NCBI GenBank assembly: GCA_022843045.1
Contig: JALHOJ010000031.1
Coordinates: 1 to 42,969 of the forward strand
Direction of reading: 5' to 3'
Length of the DNA stretch: 42,969 nucleotides
DNA from: Phycisphaerales bacterium
Lineage (GTDB): Bacteria; Planctomycetota; Phycisphaerae; Phycisphaerales; UBA1924
In this document: one piece after another, positions 14,783-23,771 of the stretch
Layout: each line of letters opens with the position of its first letter
Position numbering within the stretch: position 1 is the first letter of the stretch
Notes under the pieces: generated by a model
What the model was told of the DNA's origin: nothing
Databases searched by the model: none
Seen by the model: the letters and a program-made list of their open reading frames with translations, nothing else
Position numbers and translations under genes: made by a program

Positions 14783-15130
14783 GTGCATCCCTTTCTGAGC
14801 CCGCTTTCGTCCCCTGGCCGCGTCAATTGCGCGGGGTGGTGGGGGGTGCGGCTGGCGGCTCATCCATGAGTCCTATGCCAAGGGAGACTACCGGCTTCCA
14901 GCCAGTCACGCCATCCATGGCAAGGTCACTATATCGACCCTGCCCGCGCAGTTTCGACAATTCTCGTGCCAAAACTTGCGCAACTGATTGCACCGGGAGG
15001 CGAGAACTGCGTGGGGCGGGGCCGGAGCCGGCCAGCCGATCAGCGGACCAGATTCTGATTGTCCCGGTTTCTGACCCGCTCCCCTGGCTGGCTGTTTGAC
15101 CCGCTGGTCTCTCTTTCCCCCGCTCGTCCC
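14783..15130. other. 348-bp intergenic stretch between the PQQ protein and the OmpA-like gene
   Basis: No gene is supported. A GC-rich hairpin, GGCCGG-AG-CCGGCC (15020-15033), may end transcription of the large PQQ gene, but it lacks a T-tract on either strand. The remainder should hold the promoter of the OmpA-like gene (minus strand). Confidence 0.45.
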
Positions 15131-18100
15131 TCACCTCACATCAAACACCAACGTAAACGGCCCCTGCCCGATCAGAATCTTCCCATCCAGCACGCCCACA
15201 GAGTCGGGTGCCTGAAACAACACGAGCTTGTCCTCACTCACCAACTTCGACGAGCCGGTTTCAAATCGCAGGACCCGCGTCGCGTTCATGGTCTCGCCCG
15301 TCTCCAGTTGCTCGCGCTCGCCGGTTTCCAGCACGACGACCTGCCCATCAATCACGATCCCCGGTTCCACCTGTCCGCTGTTGTCCAGTGCGTCGGCCCC
15401 CGCCAGCCGCCCGGCACCATCCACCATCGCCACCCCCGCGCTCGACGACAGAATCAGCCGATCGGTCACCACGCTCGCGGAAAAGGGAAGGAAGACTCGG
15501 TCCTGCGTGGGCACCGGCTGCCGCCCGATCGCGCCGTCATTGGCGTCGACCCGCCACAACTGGAAGTCGCCATTCAGCACGAACGCGGCCTCGCCGCCGT
15601 CCTTGCCCGTGACGACCCACGCGCCCATCGCCTCGCGAACGCCCATCGTGCTGGCCTGCCAAACTTGGCTGCCATCCTCTCCCTTGACGCGCAGCAACCC
15701 GTCGCTGGTCGCGACCAGCGCATCGCCGTCCCGGAGGAACCGTCCAAATCGCGCGTGCCGACCCAGCAGATTCGGATCAATCCGCCACGCTTCGCGTCCG
15801 CTCGCGACGTCGATGCAGATCGCCGCGGCTTTGGTTTCCATGTTGCTGCCGGTCGCGCCCAGAATCAAGACCCGCCCCGCGCCCGCTGCGTCCGCCCCGC
15901 CCCGCGCCCCCGCGACTTCAAGGTCATACACCGACGTGACCGGCGTCTGTCCAGACCACAGCGTCTTGCCATCGGTCAAGTCAAACGCCGCGCACCGTCC
16001 GCGACGATCGCAGATCACGATCGCCCGCGGATCCAAACTGAACAGCAGGTCTTCGCCCCGCACGATGCCATCCAAAGGCGTGTTGAGCTGATCGAGCCGC
16101 TGCGGCCTCCCGCCAGCCACCGCATCGCTCTCAGGCGGGCGAGCCCAGCCCGGCAGGCTCGTGAGCGCGGGCGACTTCCACAGCGTCGCGCCATCCAGAT
16201 TCGAAATCGCTTCGAGTTGTGCCGCCCCCGCCTGAGGCCAGAACAGGACCGTCGCCTCGGGCGTGATCCGCACCACGACCGGCATCATCTCCACGCCCCG
16301 CGACCACAACTGCTCCAGCCGCCCGCTCACCGCAGACACGCCAAAGCCCGCCACGGTGTCCCCACGCCGCGAACCCATGACCACCAGGTCTCGGCTCGTG
16401 CCGGGAAGTTCGGGTGCGGCGTTCTGCAGGAGGTTCCAGCCTTCAATCACCTGGGCCTGAGGCGTCACCTTCTCTCCCAAGACCGCGACCGTGCGCCGCG
16501 CGTCGGCCTCGCCCAACGTATTCGCCGCGTCGACGAGTCTCACCTGCGAACCGCTCGCATCGCGGAGCGTCATGTTGGGAACACGCTTCGCAAGTCCCAG
16601 CAGGAATCGCTGCAACGGTTGACGCTCGCCTGGCGTGTTGGTCAGGGGCACCAAACGCCCCAGCAACTCGCCCAACATCGCTTCCGCGTCCTCTCGCCCG
16701 ATCCGCACGCCCCGCGTCGCGCTCGCGATGCCCTGTCGCAGCGCGCGCCGGGAGCTCTCGTCATTGCCCGAAGCCAAGTACGCCTCGCTGGCCCGCTGCC
16801 AAGCCTTCGCCGACGCGCCCGAGAGCGGATACCGCCGCGCGAGGCCCGCGGCGTCCTTCGCGCTCGCTCCGGCGGGCAGTTGCTCCAATTGCCTCGTTGC
16901 CTCTTGTTCAAACGCCTCGTACGACGCCGCGCCAAATCGAGAAACCACGTCGGTGAGCAGGTCGGTGGCGACCTCGCCCGCCGAAATCGTGTCGCCCGTC
17001 GAAGTGACCGCGGCAGAACCAGGCAGGATCGCGTCCGCGAGCACGTCGTCGAGCAGAATTTCTTGCAGCGCATCGACCGCCGGGCCCGGCTGCTGTTCCA
17101 GGTCGCGCAGGTGCGTGCGCTCGAGCAGCGCGAGGGCCCGCTGCACGGGTGTCTCCGCGGTGCGAGCGAGCCGCTGCTCGATCTGCGACAAGATGGTGAG
17201 GTCCTGCAGCGTCTTGGAACCGGCCTTGCTCGGGTTGGGGCTGTCGGAGTTGGCGACGTCAGGCTGCGTGCTCGACGAAGCGATGCCCGGCAAACTCGCC
17301 GCGATGCCCGAAGCCTCGCCGGCCCCACCCTCGACCCGCTGCAGCGTCATCCGCGCCCGCACCATCGTCGTGTGAAGCAGCGTGAACAGGCGCGACCGTC
17401 CGGCGTTGGCGTCGATCCCCTCCGCGGGTTTGCGAAGGATCACCAACGCCTGATCCGCGAGCTTGGGCGCGAGTTCATACTTGCCCATCCGCAGCGCGAG
17501 CTCGAGGTACGTGAGCGTCGGCGCCGGATCGCTGGGGAACATCGCCGCCCGGCGTTGCAGGCCTGTTTCCGCCCGCTCCCAGGACAGATACGCGTGCAGT
17601 CGCGTGGGCGAAGCGATCACCAAAGCGCCGGGGTCCTCCGGCGTGCCCGTCACCAGCGCGTTCCCCGCGTTGGCGACCGGCATCATCTGGGGCGGCTGCT
17701 TGCCATTGGGATCAAGCAGCAGCATCCCGGCTTCCGTGGGCAGCGCGAGCATCGCGGCGCCGCTGCCATCGCGCATCGCAATCGCCCTGCCAGTCGCGGT
17801 GGGGGAGGCCTGCACCTTCAGTTCTTCGCTGGTGATCTTCGCCACTCGCACGTTCGCCGGGGCAAAGTCCGCTGCGGGCGTGAACGAGATGGTGCTCCGC
17901 CCGATCATGGCGAGGTGATCGCCCACAGCGACGAGATAGTCGACGCCCGCACCGGTGGCTCGCGCGTCCACGCGTCCCTGTGGCCTACCAGACTCAGGAT
18001 CGAGTTGCACCACGCTGCCGTGGAACGGCTCGACAAAGAACAGCCGCCCGCCCATCATCACGGGCGTGTGCACGAGGAAGGTTGGCTCGCCGTCCTGATT

Positions 18101-19768
18101 GTTGTTGAAGCCCGCGTTCCAGTCCGCCTCGGGAATCGCCAGCGTGTGGCGCAGCCACAGGCACCGACCAGTCGTCGCTTCGTACGCGCCGATCAGCCCC
18201 ATGTCGTCGCCGCGATACACCACGCCCTCGTGCAGCAGCATCCCGTCCACCCGGGTCTGCGTGCGGCCCCATGGCTGCATCCCCACACTGCCCACATTGC
18301 GCAGCCAGCGGAGCTCGCCCGTCGCGAGGTCGATGCCGATGAGATATAACGCAGTGACGCGACGCAGCTGCGCAGACTTGCGGGCCGCCACCACCAGCAC
18401 GTCGCCCTCAACCACCGGAGTGCCTCGCACCGATGCGCCGTCGAGCGCGGGATCCAGCGTCGACACGTCGAGAGCCCAGCGGGTCTCGCCCGTTCGCGCG
18501 TCCAGCGCGTACAGACGATCATCCCCGTCGCGTCCGCCGTTCTTGGCCTGTCCCAGCGTGCCCACCACAAGCCCGCGAGCCACGAGCACGCCGGCGACGT
18601 CCTCTAGTGATCGCGAGTTCTGTCCCCAGAACATGTCCTGCTCGCGCCGAAGGATCGGCCCACGCGACTGCGTCGAACGCCACAGCTCCGCGAGGGTGCT
18701 CGCGTCATACGCGCCGATCCCGTCCCCGTCGTTCACATACAGCGTCTCGCCGTCGAGGGTGGGCGTGACCCACGCCCAGCGGGCGCCCATTCGCCCGATC
18801 GCGCGCTCCGCGTCCGCTTCTTCAACATCCTCGGTTTCCTCAGCGAGTTCCTTGCCCTCGTCGGCCATGCGAACCGCGTCCGTCAGAGCGATCGATTGCA
18901 GCGGTTCGTCGCCGATCGTGTCCCAAGACGGAGTCGGGCCCGCTTCAAACTGATCCCGCGCCGTGGGCGTCGCTTCCTTGGGTGCAACGACCGGTGCGGC
19001 CATCGTCACTTCGGGCGACAGACCCTCGTTCCACTTCGCCAGTCGCGACCGAATCAGCCCAGGATCGACATACGCGCCGATCTTCGCAAGCATCTCCGCC
19101 GCCTCGCGGGCCTTGGGACCAGTGCGATCCGGGTGCGCATCAAGCTGCGCCAGCGTCATGCGAGCCGCGTGAAATCGCGCTCGCTCCATCTGCCACTGTC
19201 CCAGCCGAAGCGCCGCTTCCAGCCCCGCCGGCGTCATCAGGTACGTCCGTTCGACAGTCGCAAAGTCGCCCCCATCCAGCAATTCCTGTGCTCGCGCCTG
19301 GTGCTGTTCGCGATACTTTGCGAGCAACTCGGGCTTGCTCCGCAGCAGCCGCGCCGCCGCGCTGCGAACGGTTTCAAACATCCGAAACTCGTCCGGATGC
19401 GGCAGCACCTGATCCGCTTCGCGATCCAGCGTCTGCTGCAACACCCGCGCCGCTTCGGACAGGTTCCCCGCGCCGGCGAGTTCTTCCACCCGTACCAGCG
19501 ATTCCCGCGCACCCACCGCTTCATCCGTGAACACCTTGCGTAAGGGCGGCCCCTGATTGGCAAGTTGATTCTGATTGACGAACTGGTTCCCAGGCTGCAC
19601 TTGAATCTGCACGTTCTGCCGCGCCTGCTGCGGCACGATCACCTGCCCATGGGCAAGCCCGGCCATCGCAACCATCGCGGCCACGCCAACCCGGCCCGGT
19701 CCGCCGCTCGGTCGTTCGCTTCGCATCAACTTGGCCCGCTCTCGCCTCATGCCGCCTTCCGCACACAC
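15131..19768 (-). CDS. Very large secreted PQQ-like beta-propeller repeat protein
   Basis: 1545 residues, with a signal peptide (RVGVAAMVAMAGLAHG, cleavage before QVIVPQQ). The N-terminal 60-280 region is Ala/Glu/Arg-rich and helical, TPR-like (VEELAGAGNLSEAARVLQQ). It is followed by a first group of PQQ/BamB-type strands (GIGAYDASTLAELWRSTQ, LYALDARTGETRWALDV, LIGIDLATGELRWLRNVG), a helical centre of about 400 residues, and a second group near the C-terminus (ICIDVASGREAWRIDPN, LLRVKGEDGSQVWQAS). The A.D..TG...W repeats define the family; a bound PQQ cofactor is not implied. The function is unknown, probably a periplasmic or envelope scaffold. In-frame starts at 19750 and 19726 are equally possible, the latter giving the most ordinary signal peptide. 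Confidence 0.85.
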   Translation of the reverse strand: MCAEGGMRRERAKLMRSERPSGGPGRVGVAAMVAMAGLAHGQVIVPQQARQNVQIQVQPGNQFVNQNQLANQGPPLRKVFTDEAVGARESLVRVEELAGAGNLSEAARVLQQTLDREADQVLPHPDEFRMFETVRSAAARLLRSKPELLAKYREQHQARAQELLDGGDFATVERTYLMTPAGLEAALRLGQWQMERARFHAARMTLAQLDAHPDRTGPKAREAAEMLAKIGAYVDPGLIRSRLAKWNEGLSPEVTMAAPVVAPKEATPTARDQFEAGPTPSWDTIGDEPLQSIALTDAVRMADEGKELAEETEDVEEADAERAIGRMGARWAWVTPTLDGETLYVNDGDGIGAYDASTLAELWRSTQSRGPILRREQDMFWGQNSRSLEDVAGVLVARGLVVGTLGQAKNGGRDGDDRLYALDARTGETRWALDVSTLDPALDGASVRGTPVVEGDVLVVAARKSAQLRRVTALYLIGIDLATGELRWLRNVGSVGMQPWGRTQTRVDGMLLHEGVVYRGDDMGLIGAYEATTGRCLWLRHTLAIPEADWNAGFNNNQDGEPTFLVHTPVMMGGRLFFVEPFHGSVVQLDPESGRPQGRVDARATGAGVDYLVAVGDHLAMIGRSTISFTPAADFAPANVRVAKITSEELKVQASPTATGRAIAMRDGSGAAMLALPTEAGMLLLDPNGKQPPQMMPVANAGNALVTGTPEDPGALVIASPTRLHAYLSWERAETGLQRRAAMFPSDPAPTLTYLELALRMGKYELAPKLADQALVILRKPAEGIDANAGRSRLFTLLHTTMVRARMTLQRVEGGAGEASGIAASLPGIASSSTQPDVANSDSPNPSKAGSKTLQDLTILSQIEQRLARTAETPVQRALALLERTHLRDLEQQPGPAVDALQEILLDDVLADAILPGSAAVTSTGDTISAGEVATDLLTDVVSRFGAASYEAFEQEATRQLEQLPAGASAKDAAGLARRYPLSGASAKAWQRASEAYLASGNDESSRRALRQGIASATRGVRIGREDAEAMLGELLGRLVPLTNTPGERQPLQRFLLGLAKRVPNMTLRDASGSQVRLVDAANTLGEADARRTVAVLGEKVTPQAQVIEGWNLLQNAAPELPGTSRDLVVMGSRRGDTVAGFGVSAVSGRLEQLWSRGVEMMPVVVRITPEATVLFWPQAGAAQLEAISNLDGATLWKSPALTSLPGWARPPESDAVAGGRPQRLDQLNTPLDGIVRGEDLLFSLDPRAIVICDRRGRCAAFDLTDGKTLWSGQTPVTSVYDLEVAGARGGADAAGAGRVLILGATGSNMETKAAAICIDVASGREAWRIDPNLLGRHARFGRFLRDGDALVATSDGLLRVKGEDGSQVWQASTMGVREAMGAWVVTGKDGGEAAFVLNGDFQLWRVDANDGAIGRQPVPTQDRVFLPFSASVVTDRLILSSSAGVAMVDGAGRLAGADALDNSGQVEPGIVIDGQVVVLETGEREQLETGETMNATRVLRFETGSSKLVSEDKLVLFQAPDSVGVLDGKILIGQGPFTLVFDVR

Positions 19769-19970
19769 GCCCGAAAGGGCTCCGAAAGCCGTCTCCAGCC
19801 GGTATCGGCATACCGCGCTCGCGGTGCCACCCGTCCGCGACGGTTCCGCCCGTCAATCTGATACGACCGTAGGTTCCCGGGCGTTCCTTCGGCCCGGTTT
19901 CCCCTTCCAATTCCGTCCGCTTCGCCAAGTTCCCCAAAGTGCAGGCCTTGCGAGCACGATCCACACGATC

Positions 19971-20540
19971 ATGGGCGAGGCTTCGTTTCCCGCCATGTCG
20001 CCAGCCACCCCCGCCGCGTCGGTCTTTCCGGCGGTGGACGCCCCCGCCCTCTCGCCCAGCCGTTCGCTCACCGCTTCAACTGCACTGTTCGCCGGTGCCG
20101 CTCGGGCGTCCTTGCCCGGCAAGTTCCGCGACGCCCTGAATCGCTCCGCGGACCCGACCGTCAGAGGCGTCCGCGTGACACTCCTCCTCGGGGCGGTCGC
20201 GCTGGTCAGCATCGTCGACCTGATGCTCACGCTCAAGCTCGTGACCAGCGTCGGCATGATCGAGGCCAACCCCATCGCCCGCATGGTGATGCAAACCGGC
20301 GACACGACGTACCTGACCATCTTCAAGATGACGCTCACTGCCATCAGCCTGGGCGCGATCTTCTGGTGCCGTCGCCACAAGCTGGGCGAGATCGCCGCGT
20401 GGATCTGCTTCTGCGTGATGCTCGCCCTGAGTCTCCAGTGGGCGTTCTTCCTGACCAAGGTCCAGAACGAATACACCGCCGACTGGAACTACCTTCAGCA
20501 AAGCGGGCACCCTGCGTTTGTGATGATGACGGACGAGTGA
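19971..20540 (+). CDS. Small membrane protein, DUF5658-like
   Basis: About 189 residues. The N-terminal third is Ala/Ser/Pro-rich. It is followed by three hydrophobic segments: LLLGAVALVSIVDLMLTLKL (about 70-90), a segment near FKMTLTAISLGAIFW (about 115-130) and IAAWICFCVMLALSLQWAFF (about 137-156). The 'D..LT......G..EANPIAR' arrangement between the first two helices resembles the DUF5658 family of unknown function. I choose the ATG at 19971 over an upstream in-frame start at 19731 because the longer version would cross the divergent promoter region and add a basic, non-conserved stretch. An ATG at 19995 is also possible. It is 32 bp upstream of the WHy lipoprotein gene and probably in the same operon. 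Confidence 0.75.
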   Translation: MGEASFPAMSPATPAASVFPAVDAPALSPSRSLTASTALFAGAARASLPGKFRDALNRSADPTVRGVRVTLLLGAVALVSIVDLMLTLKLVTSVGMIEANPIARMVMQTGDTTYLTIFKMTLTAISLGAIFWCRRHKLGEIAAWICFCVMLALSLQWAFFLTKVQNEYTADWNYLQQSGHPAFVMMTDE

Positions 20541-20572
20541 GGCGACTCGCAGCAAGCGATCTACAGTCCGTG

Positions 20573-21058
20573 ATGCGGACCCCTGTCGCCATCCTCCTCC
20601 TGAGCGTTTCAGCGTTCCTGTCCTCCTGCGGCTTTGTCCAGCGCTCCTTCAAGAGCTCCGAGCCCCCGGTGATCACCGTCGAGTCCGCGCGGGCTCAGGC
20701 CGCGCAGCCCGCCGACGCCGCGACCATCGTCTACGTCGATGTGCTCGCCGAGAACCCCAACCCCGACGACCTTCCAATCCTCTCCGTGACATACACCGCC
20801 ACGCTCTTGAGCGGCGGTGAGACCTTTCAAACCACCGGCACGCGAGTGGGCCAGGCCACGATCAGCCGCTACAGCGCCCAGCGCCTCGCGATCCCGATTC
20901 CTGTGCCAGTCAGTGCTCTTGCCAACCCGACTTCCTTCGAAATTCGAGGCGAAATAGAATACCTCCGCCCCTCGGCAATCGCCCAAACCCTCAATGAAAA
21001 CGGCGCGGGTGGCAGCCGGCGAAGCTTTCAGGGAAGCGGCACAATTGGCGGCACCTAA
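20573..21058 (+). CDS. LEA14/WHy-domain lipoprotein
   Basis: 161-residue predicted lipoprotein. The signal sequence ends in the lipobox LSSC (MRTPVAILLLSVSAFLSSC). The mature part is a single beta-sandwich with the NPN motif of the water-stress/hypersensitive response (WHy) domain (VDVLAENPNPDDLPILSVTY, then LLSGGETF). Such LEA_2 proteins are found in plants, archaea and bacteria and are linked to desiccation or membrane protection; here that role is inference. It starts 32 bp after the upstream membrane protein and ends 15 bp from the convergent oxidoreductase gene. An upstream in-frame start exists but would lie within the previous gene and lack the signal peptide. Confidence 0.78.
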   Translation: MRTPVAILLLSVSAFLSSCGFVQRSFKSSEPPVITVESARAQAAQPADAATIVYVDVLAENPNPDDLPILSVTYTATLLSGGETFQTTGTRVGQATISRYSAQRLAIPIPVPVSALANPTSFEIRGEIEYLRPSAIAQTLNENGAGGSRRSFQGSGTIGGT

Positions 21059-21073
21059 CGACGGCGACCCGCA

Positions 21074-22201
21074 TTACCTCGGACCGATGAACGCGTCATA
21101 CTGGGAGGGATAGCGCAGCGCCTTCTCCGCGCCCAGCACCGCCGCAGCGTGCACGGGCCAGTGCGGATTTCGCAGGATCTCCCGCGCGAGCAGCACGATG
21201 TCCGCCTCGGCCCGCTCGACGATCGCATTCGCATCGTGCGCGTCGCGGATGTTGCCCACCGCGGCGGTCATGATCCCGGCCTCACGTCGTATTCTCGTGG
21301 CAAATGGCAATTGATACATCCCGCTTGAGGGGTATTGCACGTCCACGCGGATGCCGCCCGAACTGCAGTCGATCAGGTCCACGCCCAGGCCTTTGAGCTC
21401 GCGCGAGAGCGCGACCGCCTCGTCGAGCGTCCAACTCTCTGCGGGCTCTTTCGCGCCCAGCAATCCCGGTTCGAGCCAATCCGTACACGACAGCCGCACC
21501 AAAAGTGGCTTGCGATCTGGCCACACCCGTCGGATCGCCTGCACAACCTCGCGGGTCAATCTCGTGCGATTCGCGAACGATCCCCCATACTCATCCGTTC
21601 GTCGATTCGTCACGGGTGAGTGAAACTCGTGCAGCAGGTAACCGTGCGCTCCGTGTACCTCAACCACGTCGTACCCCGCCGCGTCCGCGCGAGCCGCGGC
21701 GTCGGCCCAGGCCTTCACGAGGCCGCGAATCTCCTCGCGCGTGAGTTCGCGAGGCGTGGCATACGCCTCGCTCCAGCCAACCGCCGACGGCGCGACCGGT
21801 TCCCAGCCACCTTCGCTGGGCTTGAGCGTGCCGCGCGGGCGGCCATCGGGCATGGTGTCCCAGGGACGCGGGCAGCCAGCCTTGCGACCCGCGTGCGCCA
21901 GTTGGATCGCGGGCGTCGCCCCATGCTGCTTCTGGAACGCGACGACTCGTCGCAGCGGTTCAATCTGTGAATCCGCCCACAACCCGGCATCACCAGGCGT
22001 GATCCGACCGCGAGCCTCGACTGCGGTTGCTTCTGCGATGATGAGGCCAGACCCGCCCGCCGCGCGAGCGCCAAGATGCACGAGGTGCCAGTCGGTCGCA
22101 TGTCCGTCGACAGACGAGTACATGCACATGGGCGAGACGCCGATGCGGTTGCGAATGGTGACGCCGCGGATGGTGAGGGGAGTGAGGAGTGGGGGAGTCA
22201 T
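21074..22201 (-). CDS. Old yellow enzyme-family NADH:flavin oxidoreductase, YqjM class
   Basis: 375-residue FMN-dependent ene-reductase with a TIM barrel. Cys26 and Tyr28 (SPMCMYSS) coincide with the redox-sensing Cys and the active-site Tyr of YqjM. The substrate-binding His pair appears in VEVHGAHGYLLHEF, followed by SPVTNRRTDEYGGSFANRTR, the family hallmark. The FMN contacts PAIQLAHAGRKA and the C-terminal AVGNIRD...LAREILRNPHW are also present. It reduces activated C=C bonds with NADPH or NADH; the physiological substrate is unknown. It lies convergent to the WHy gene, and the hydrolase gene ends 73 bp upstream of its start on the same strand. Confidence 0.93.
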   Translation of the reverse strand: MTPPLLTPLTIRGVTIRNRIGVSPMCMYSSVDGHATDWHLVHLGARAAGGSGLIIAEATAVEARGRITPGDAGLWADSQIEPLRRVVAFQKQHGATPAIQLAHAGRKAGCPRPWDTMPDGRPRGTLKPSEGGWEPVAPSAVGWSEAYATPRELTREEIRGLVKAWADAAARADAAGYDVVEVHGAHGYLLHEFHSPVTNRRTDEYGGSFANRTRLTREVVQAIRRVWPDRKPLLVRLSCTDWLEPGLLGAKEPAESWTLDEAVALSRELKGLGVDLIDCSSGGIRVDVQYPSSGMYQLPFATRIRREAGIMTAAVGNIRDAHDANAIVERAEADIVLLAREILRNPHWPVHAAAVLGAEKALRYPSQYDAFIGPR

Positions 22202-22274
22202 GGCGAAAGACAGTGAGGCTGTGAAACGGTGAGACGGCGAAAGGTCACCGTACGACGCCGCTCGCGAGAAAGCG
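22202..22274. repeat. GA-rich single repeat arm between two minus-strand genes
   Basis: The sequence holds short units (gaaagacagt, gaggctgtga, gacggcgaaa) like the arms of the inverted-repeat family, but no complementary arm is nearby. Read on the minus strand it is CT-rich and directly precedes the oxidoreductase start codon. Its complement resembles the CT-rich stretch at 25700-25742. Confidence 0.45.
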
Positions 22275-23660
22275 TCACTGCTTCACCAGATCCAGCGCTT
22301 CCCACGCCACCGACGTCCACGGCGCGGCATCCATCGCTTTGCGAGCGAGGTCACGTCGCTTTTCTGCGCTTTGTGCGGACTTCGCCTCAGTCAGCAGGCC
22401 TTGAGCCTTCGTGATCCGTTCCTCCCGCGCGGTGCGACGGGGCTCATCCACCCAACGCAGCGCCTCCGCGAACGTCTCCGCCTTCGCAAACTCATGCCCC
22501 ATGCCCGGCACATCGAACAACTTGACATCCAGGCGATCCCTAAGCATCAGCTTGATCGCGAGCGTGATGTGCTCGTAGTTGCCATCCTTGTCGCCCGTGA
22601 TGCACGCGAGGCGATGCTCGCGCAGCTCGTTCATCCGCCGCTCCGACGGCTTGGGAAAATCGCCCCGGTAGTACTTCCCGTCGGCACGCTTCAAGTGCTC
22701 GTACACGCTGATCGCAACCACCGGCACGCCGCCCTTGACGATCTCTGGAAAGCCAAAGAACGCGTGTGTCGTGATCTTGCCGCCGCCCGAAATGCCGGTG
22801 AGATACACACGATCAGCGTCGATCAAGTACCGCGTGCGAACCGTCTCGATGACATCAAACGTGCGCTGCAGCCGATCCGCCACCGTCTGATCGTTGCCGA
22901 CGTTCGCCGCGCTCACGCAGATGAAGCCCAACTCATCCGCGACGCCTGTGATCGCCTGCGGAATCGCCGCCTCCGGCGCGGCGTGCACGAACACCAGCAG
23001 TCCCGCCGCGATCTTCGCGTCGAAGTCCTCGGGCAGCCTGACCAGCCCCGCAACATCCGCGAGCGCCCGCGTCATCCCCGGGTTCTTCGTCTCTCGCCCG
23101 CGCACGAACCGCTCGCTGAGTTGATCCTCATCCACCGTGATCCAGCTCGGCACCATCGGCCCCTTCAGTGCCATCGCCTCGATGCCGAGTGCCTCCTGCC
23201 CCGTGCCTTCTTGTGTCCAACCCCCAAACCGCTCCCACGCCGCGCCGAGCTTTTCAAACTTGCGTCGATCCAGCTTTACCCCCTTGCCCTCTGGATCGTT
23301 CGTTCGCCTCGCGAAAAAGTCGCCCGCGCCGTCATGCCAGACTTCAACCAGTTCCCTCGCCGCTTCACTGCTCAGCCGAAGCCGCACCGCCACGACCGCG
23401 CCCGGACTCATCTCGACCGCCTTGCTCAGTCCCAGCCCGCGCAACGTGCCGATCTCTTCGCTCGTCAGTTCATTCCATACGCCCGCGAGACCACGCTCCA
23501 TCACGGTCACGCCGGTTTCAACGCTCCCCGCAGCCTCGCCCACCACTTCCACCCGCTCGGGACGCTTGCCCGCGACATCAAAGACGCCCGCGATGGCCGC
23601 GCCAGTCGCAAAGCACGCTCCGAGCATCGCCATCATTACCGTCATCGCACGGACTCGCAT
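22275..23660 (-). CDS. Secreted alpha/beta hydrolase (esterase/PHB depolymerase-like)
   Basis: 461 residues with an N-terminal signal peptide (TVMMAMLGACFATGAAIAG). The first 200 residues form a poorly characterised domain. The C-terminal 250 residues form an alpha/beta hydrolase with the nucleophile elbow LTGISGGGK (Ser291) and a catalytic His in VPGMGHEF (His389). The Asp is likely in ITGDKDGNYEH. The oxyanion region LLVFVHAAPE precedes the elbow. This layout is like PHB depolymerase or feruloyl-esterase-type secreted enzymes; the substrate is unknown. The start ATG at 23660 gives a good signal peptide. The frame stays open further upstream but runs antisense to the AAA+ gene, so that extension is not real. 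It is divergent from that gene with a 111-bp shared region. Confidence 0.85.
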   Translation of the reverse strand: MRVRAMTVMMAMLGACFATGAAIAGVFDVAGKRPERVEVVGEAAGSVETGVTVMERGLAGVWNELTSEEIGTLRGLGLSKAVEMSPGAVVAVRLRLSSEAARELVEVWHDGAGDFFARRTNDPEGKGVKLDRRKFEKLGAAWERFGGWTQEGTGQEALGIEAMALKGPMVPSWITVDEDQLSERFVRGRETKNPGMTRALADVAGLVRLPEDFDAKIAAGLLVFVHAAPEAAIPQAITGVADELGFICVSAANVGNDQTVADRLQRTFDVIETVRTRYLIDADRVYLTGISGGGKITTHAFFGFPEIVKGGVPVVAISVYEHLKRADGKYYRGDFPKPSERRMNELREHRLACITGDKDGNYEHITLAIKLMLRDRLDVKLFDVPGMGHEFAKAETFAEALRWVDEPRRTAREERITKAQGLLTEAKSAQSAEKRRDLARKAMDAAPWTSVAWEALDLVKQ

Positions 23661-23771
23661 TTCCAATGATTCGCACCGCCACCAAACCCGTTCCGCAACA
23701 TCCAAACCCTTGTACAGCACGAACCGCCAGAGCATCCCGCCGCACCCGAATCGCCCTCCACGATCGCACCC

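Noticed and set aside
15059..18349. A 1096-codon plus-strand frame opposite the PQQ protein
   Set aside because: Arg/His/Pro-rich translation with no recognisable fold, while the minus strand has a signal peptide and many PQQ repeats.
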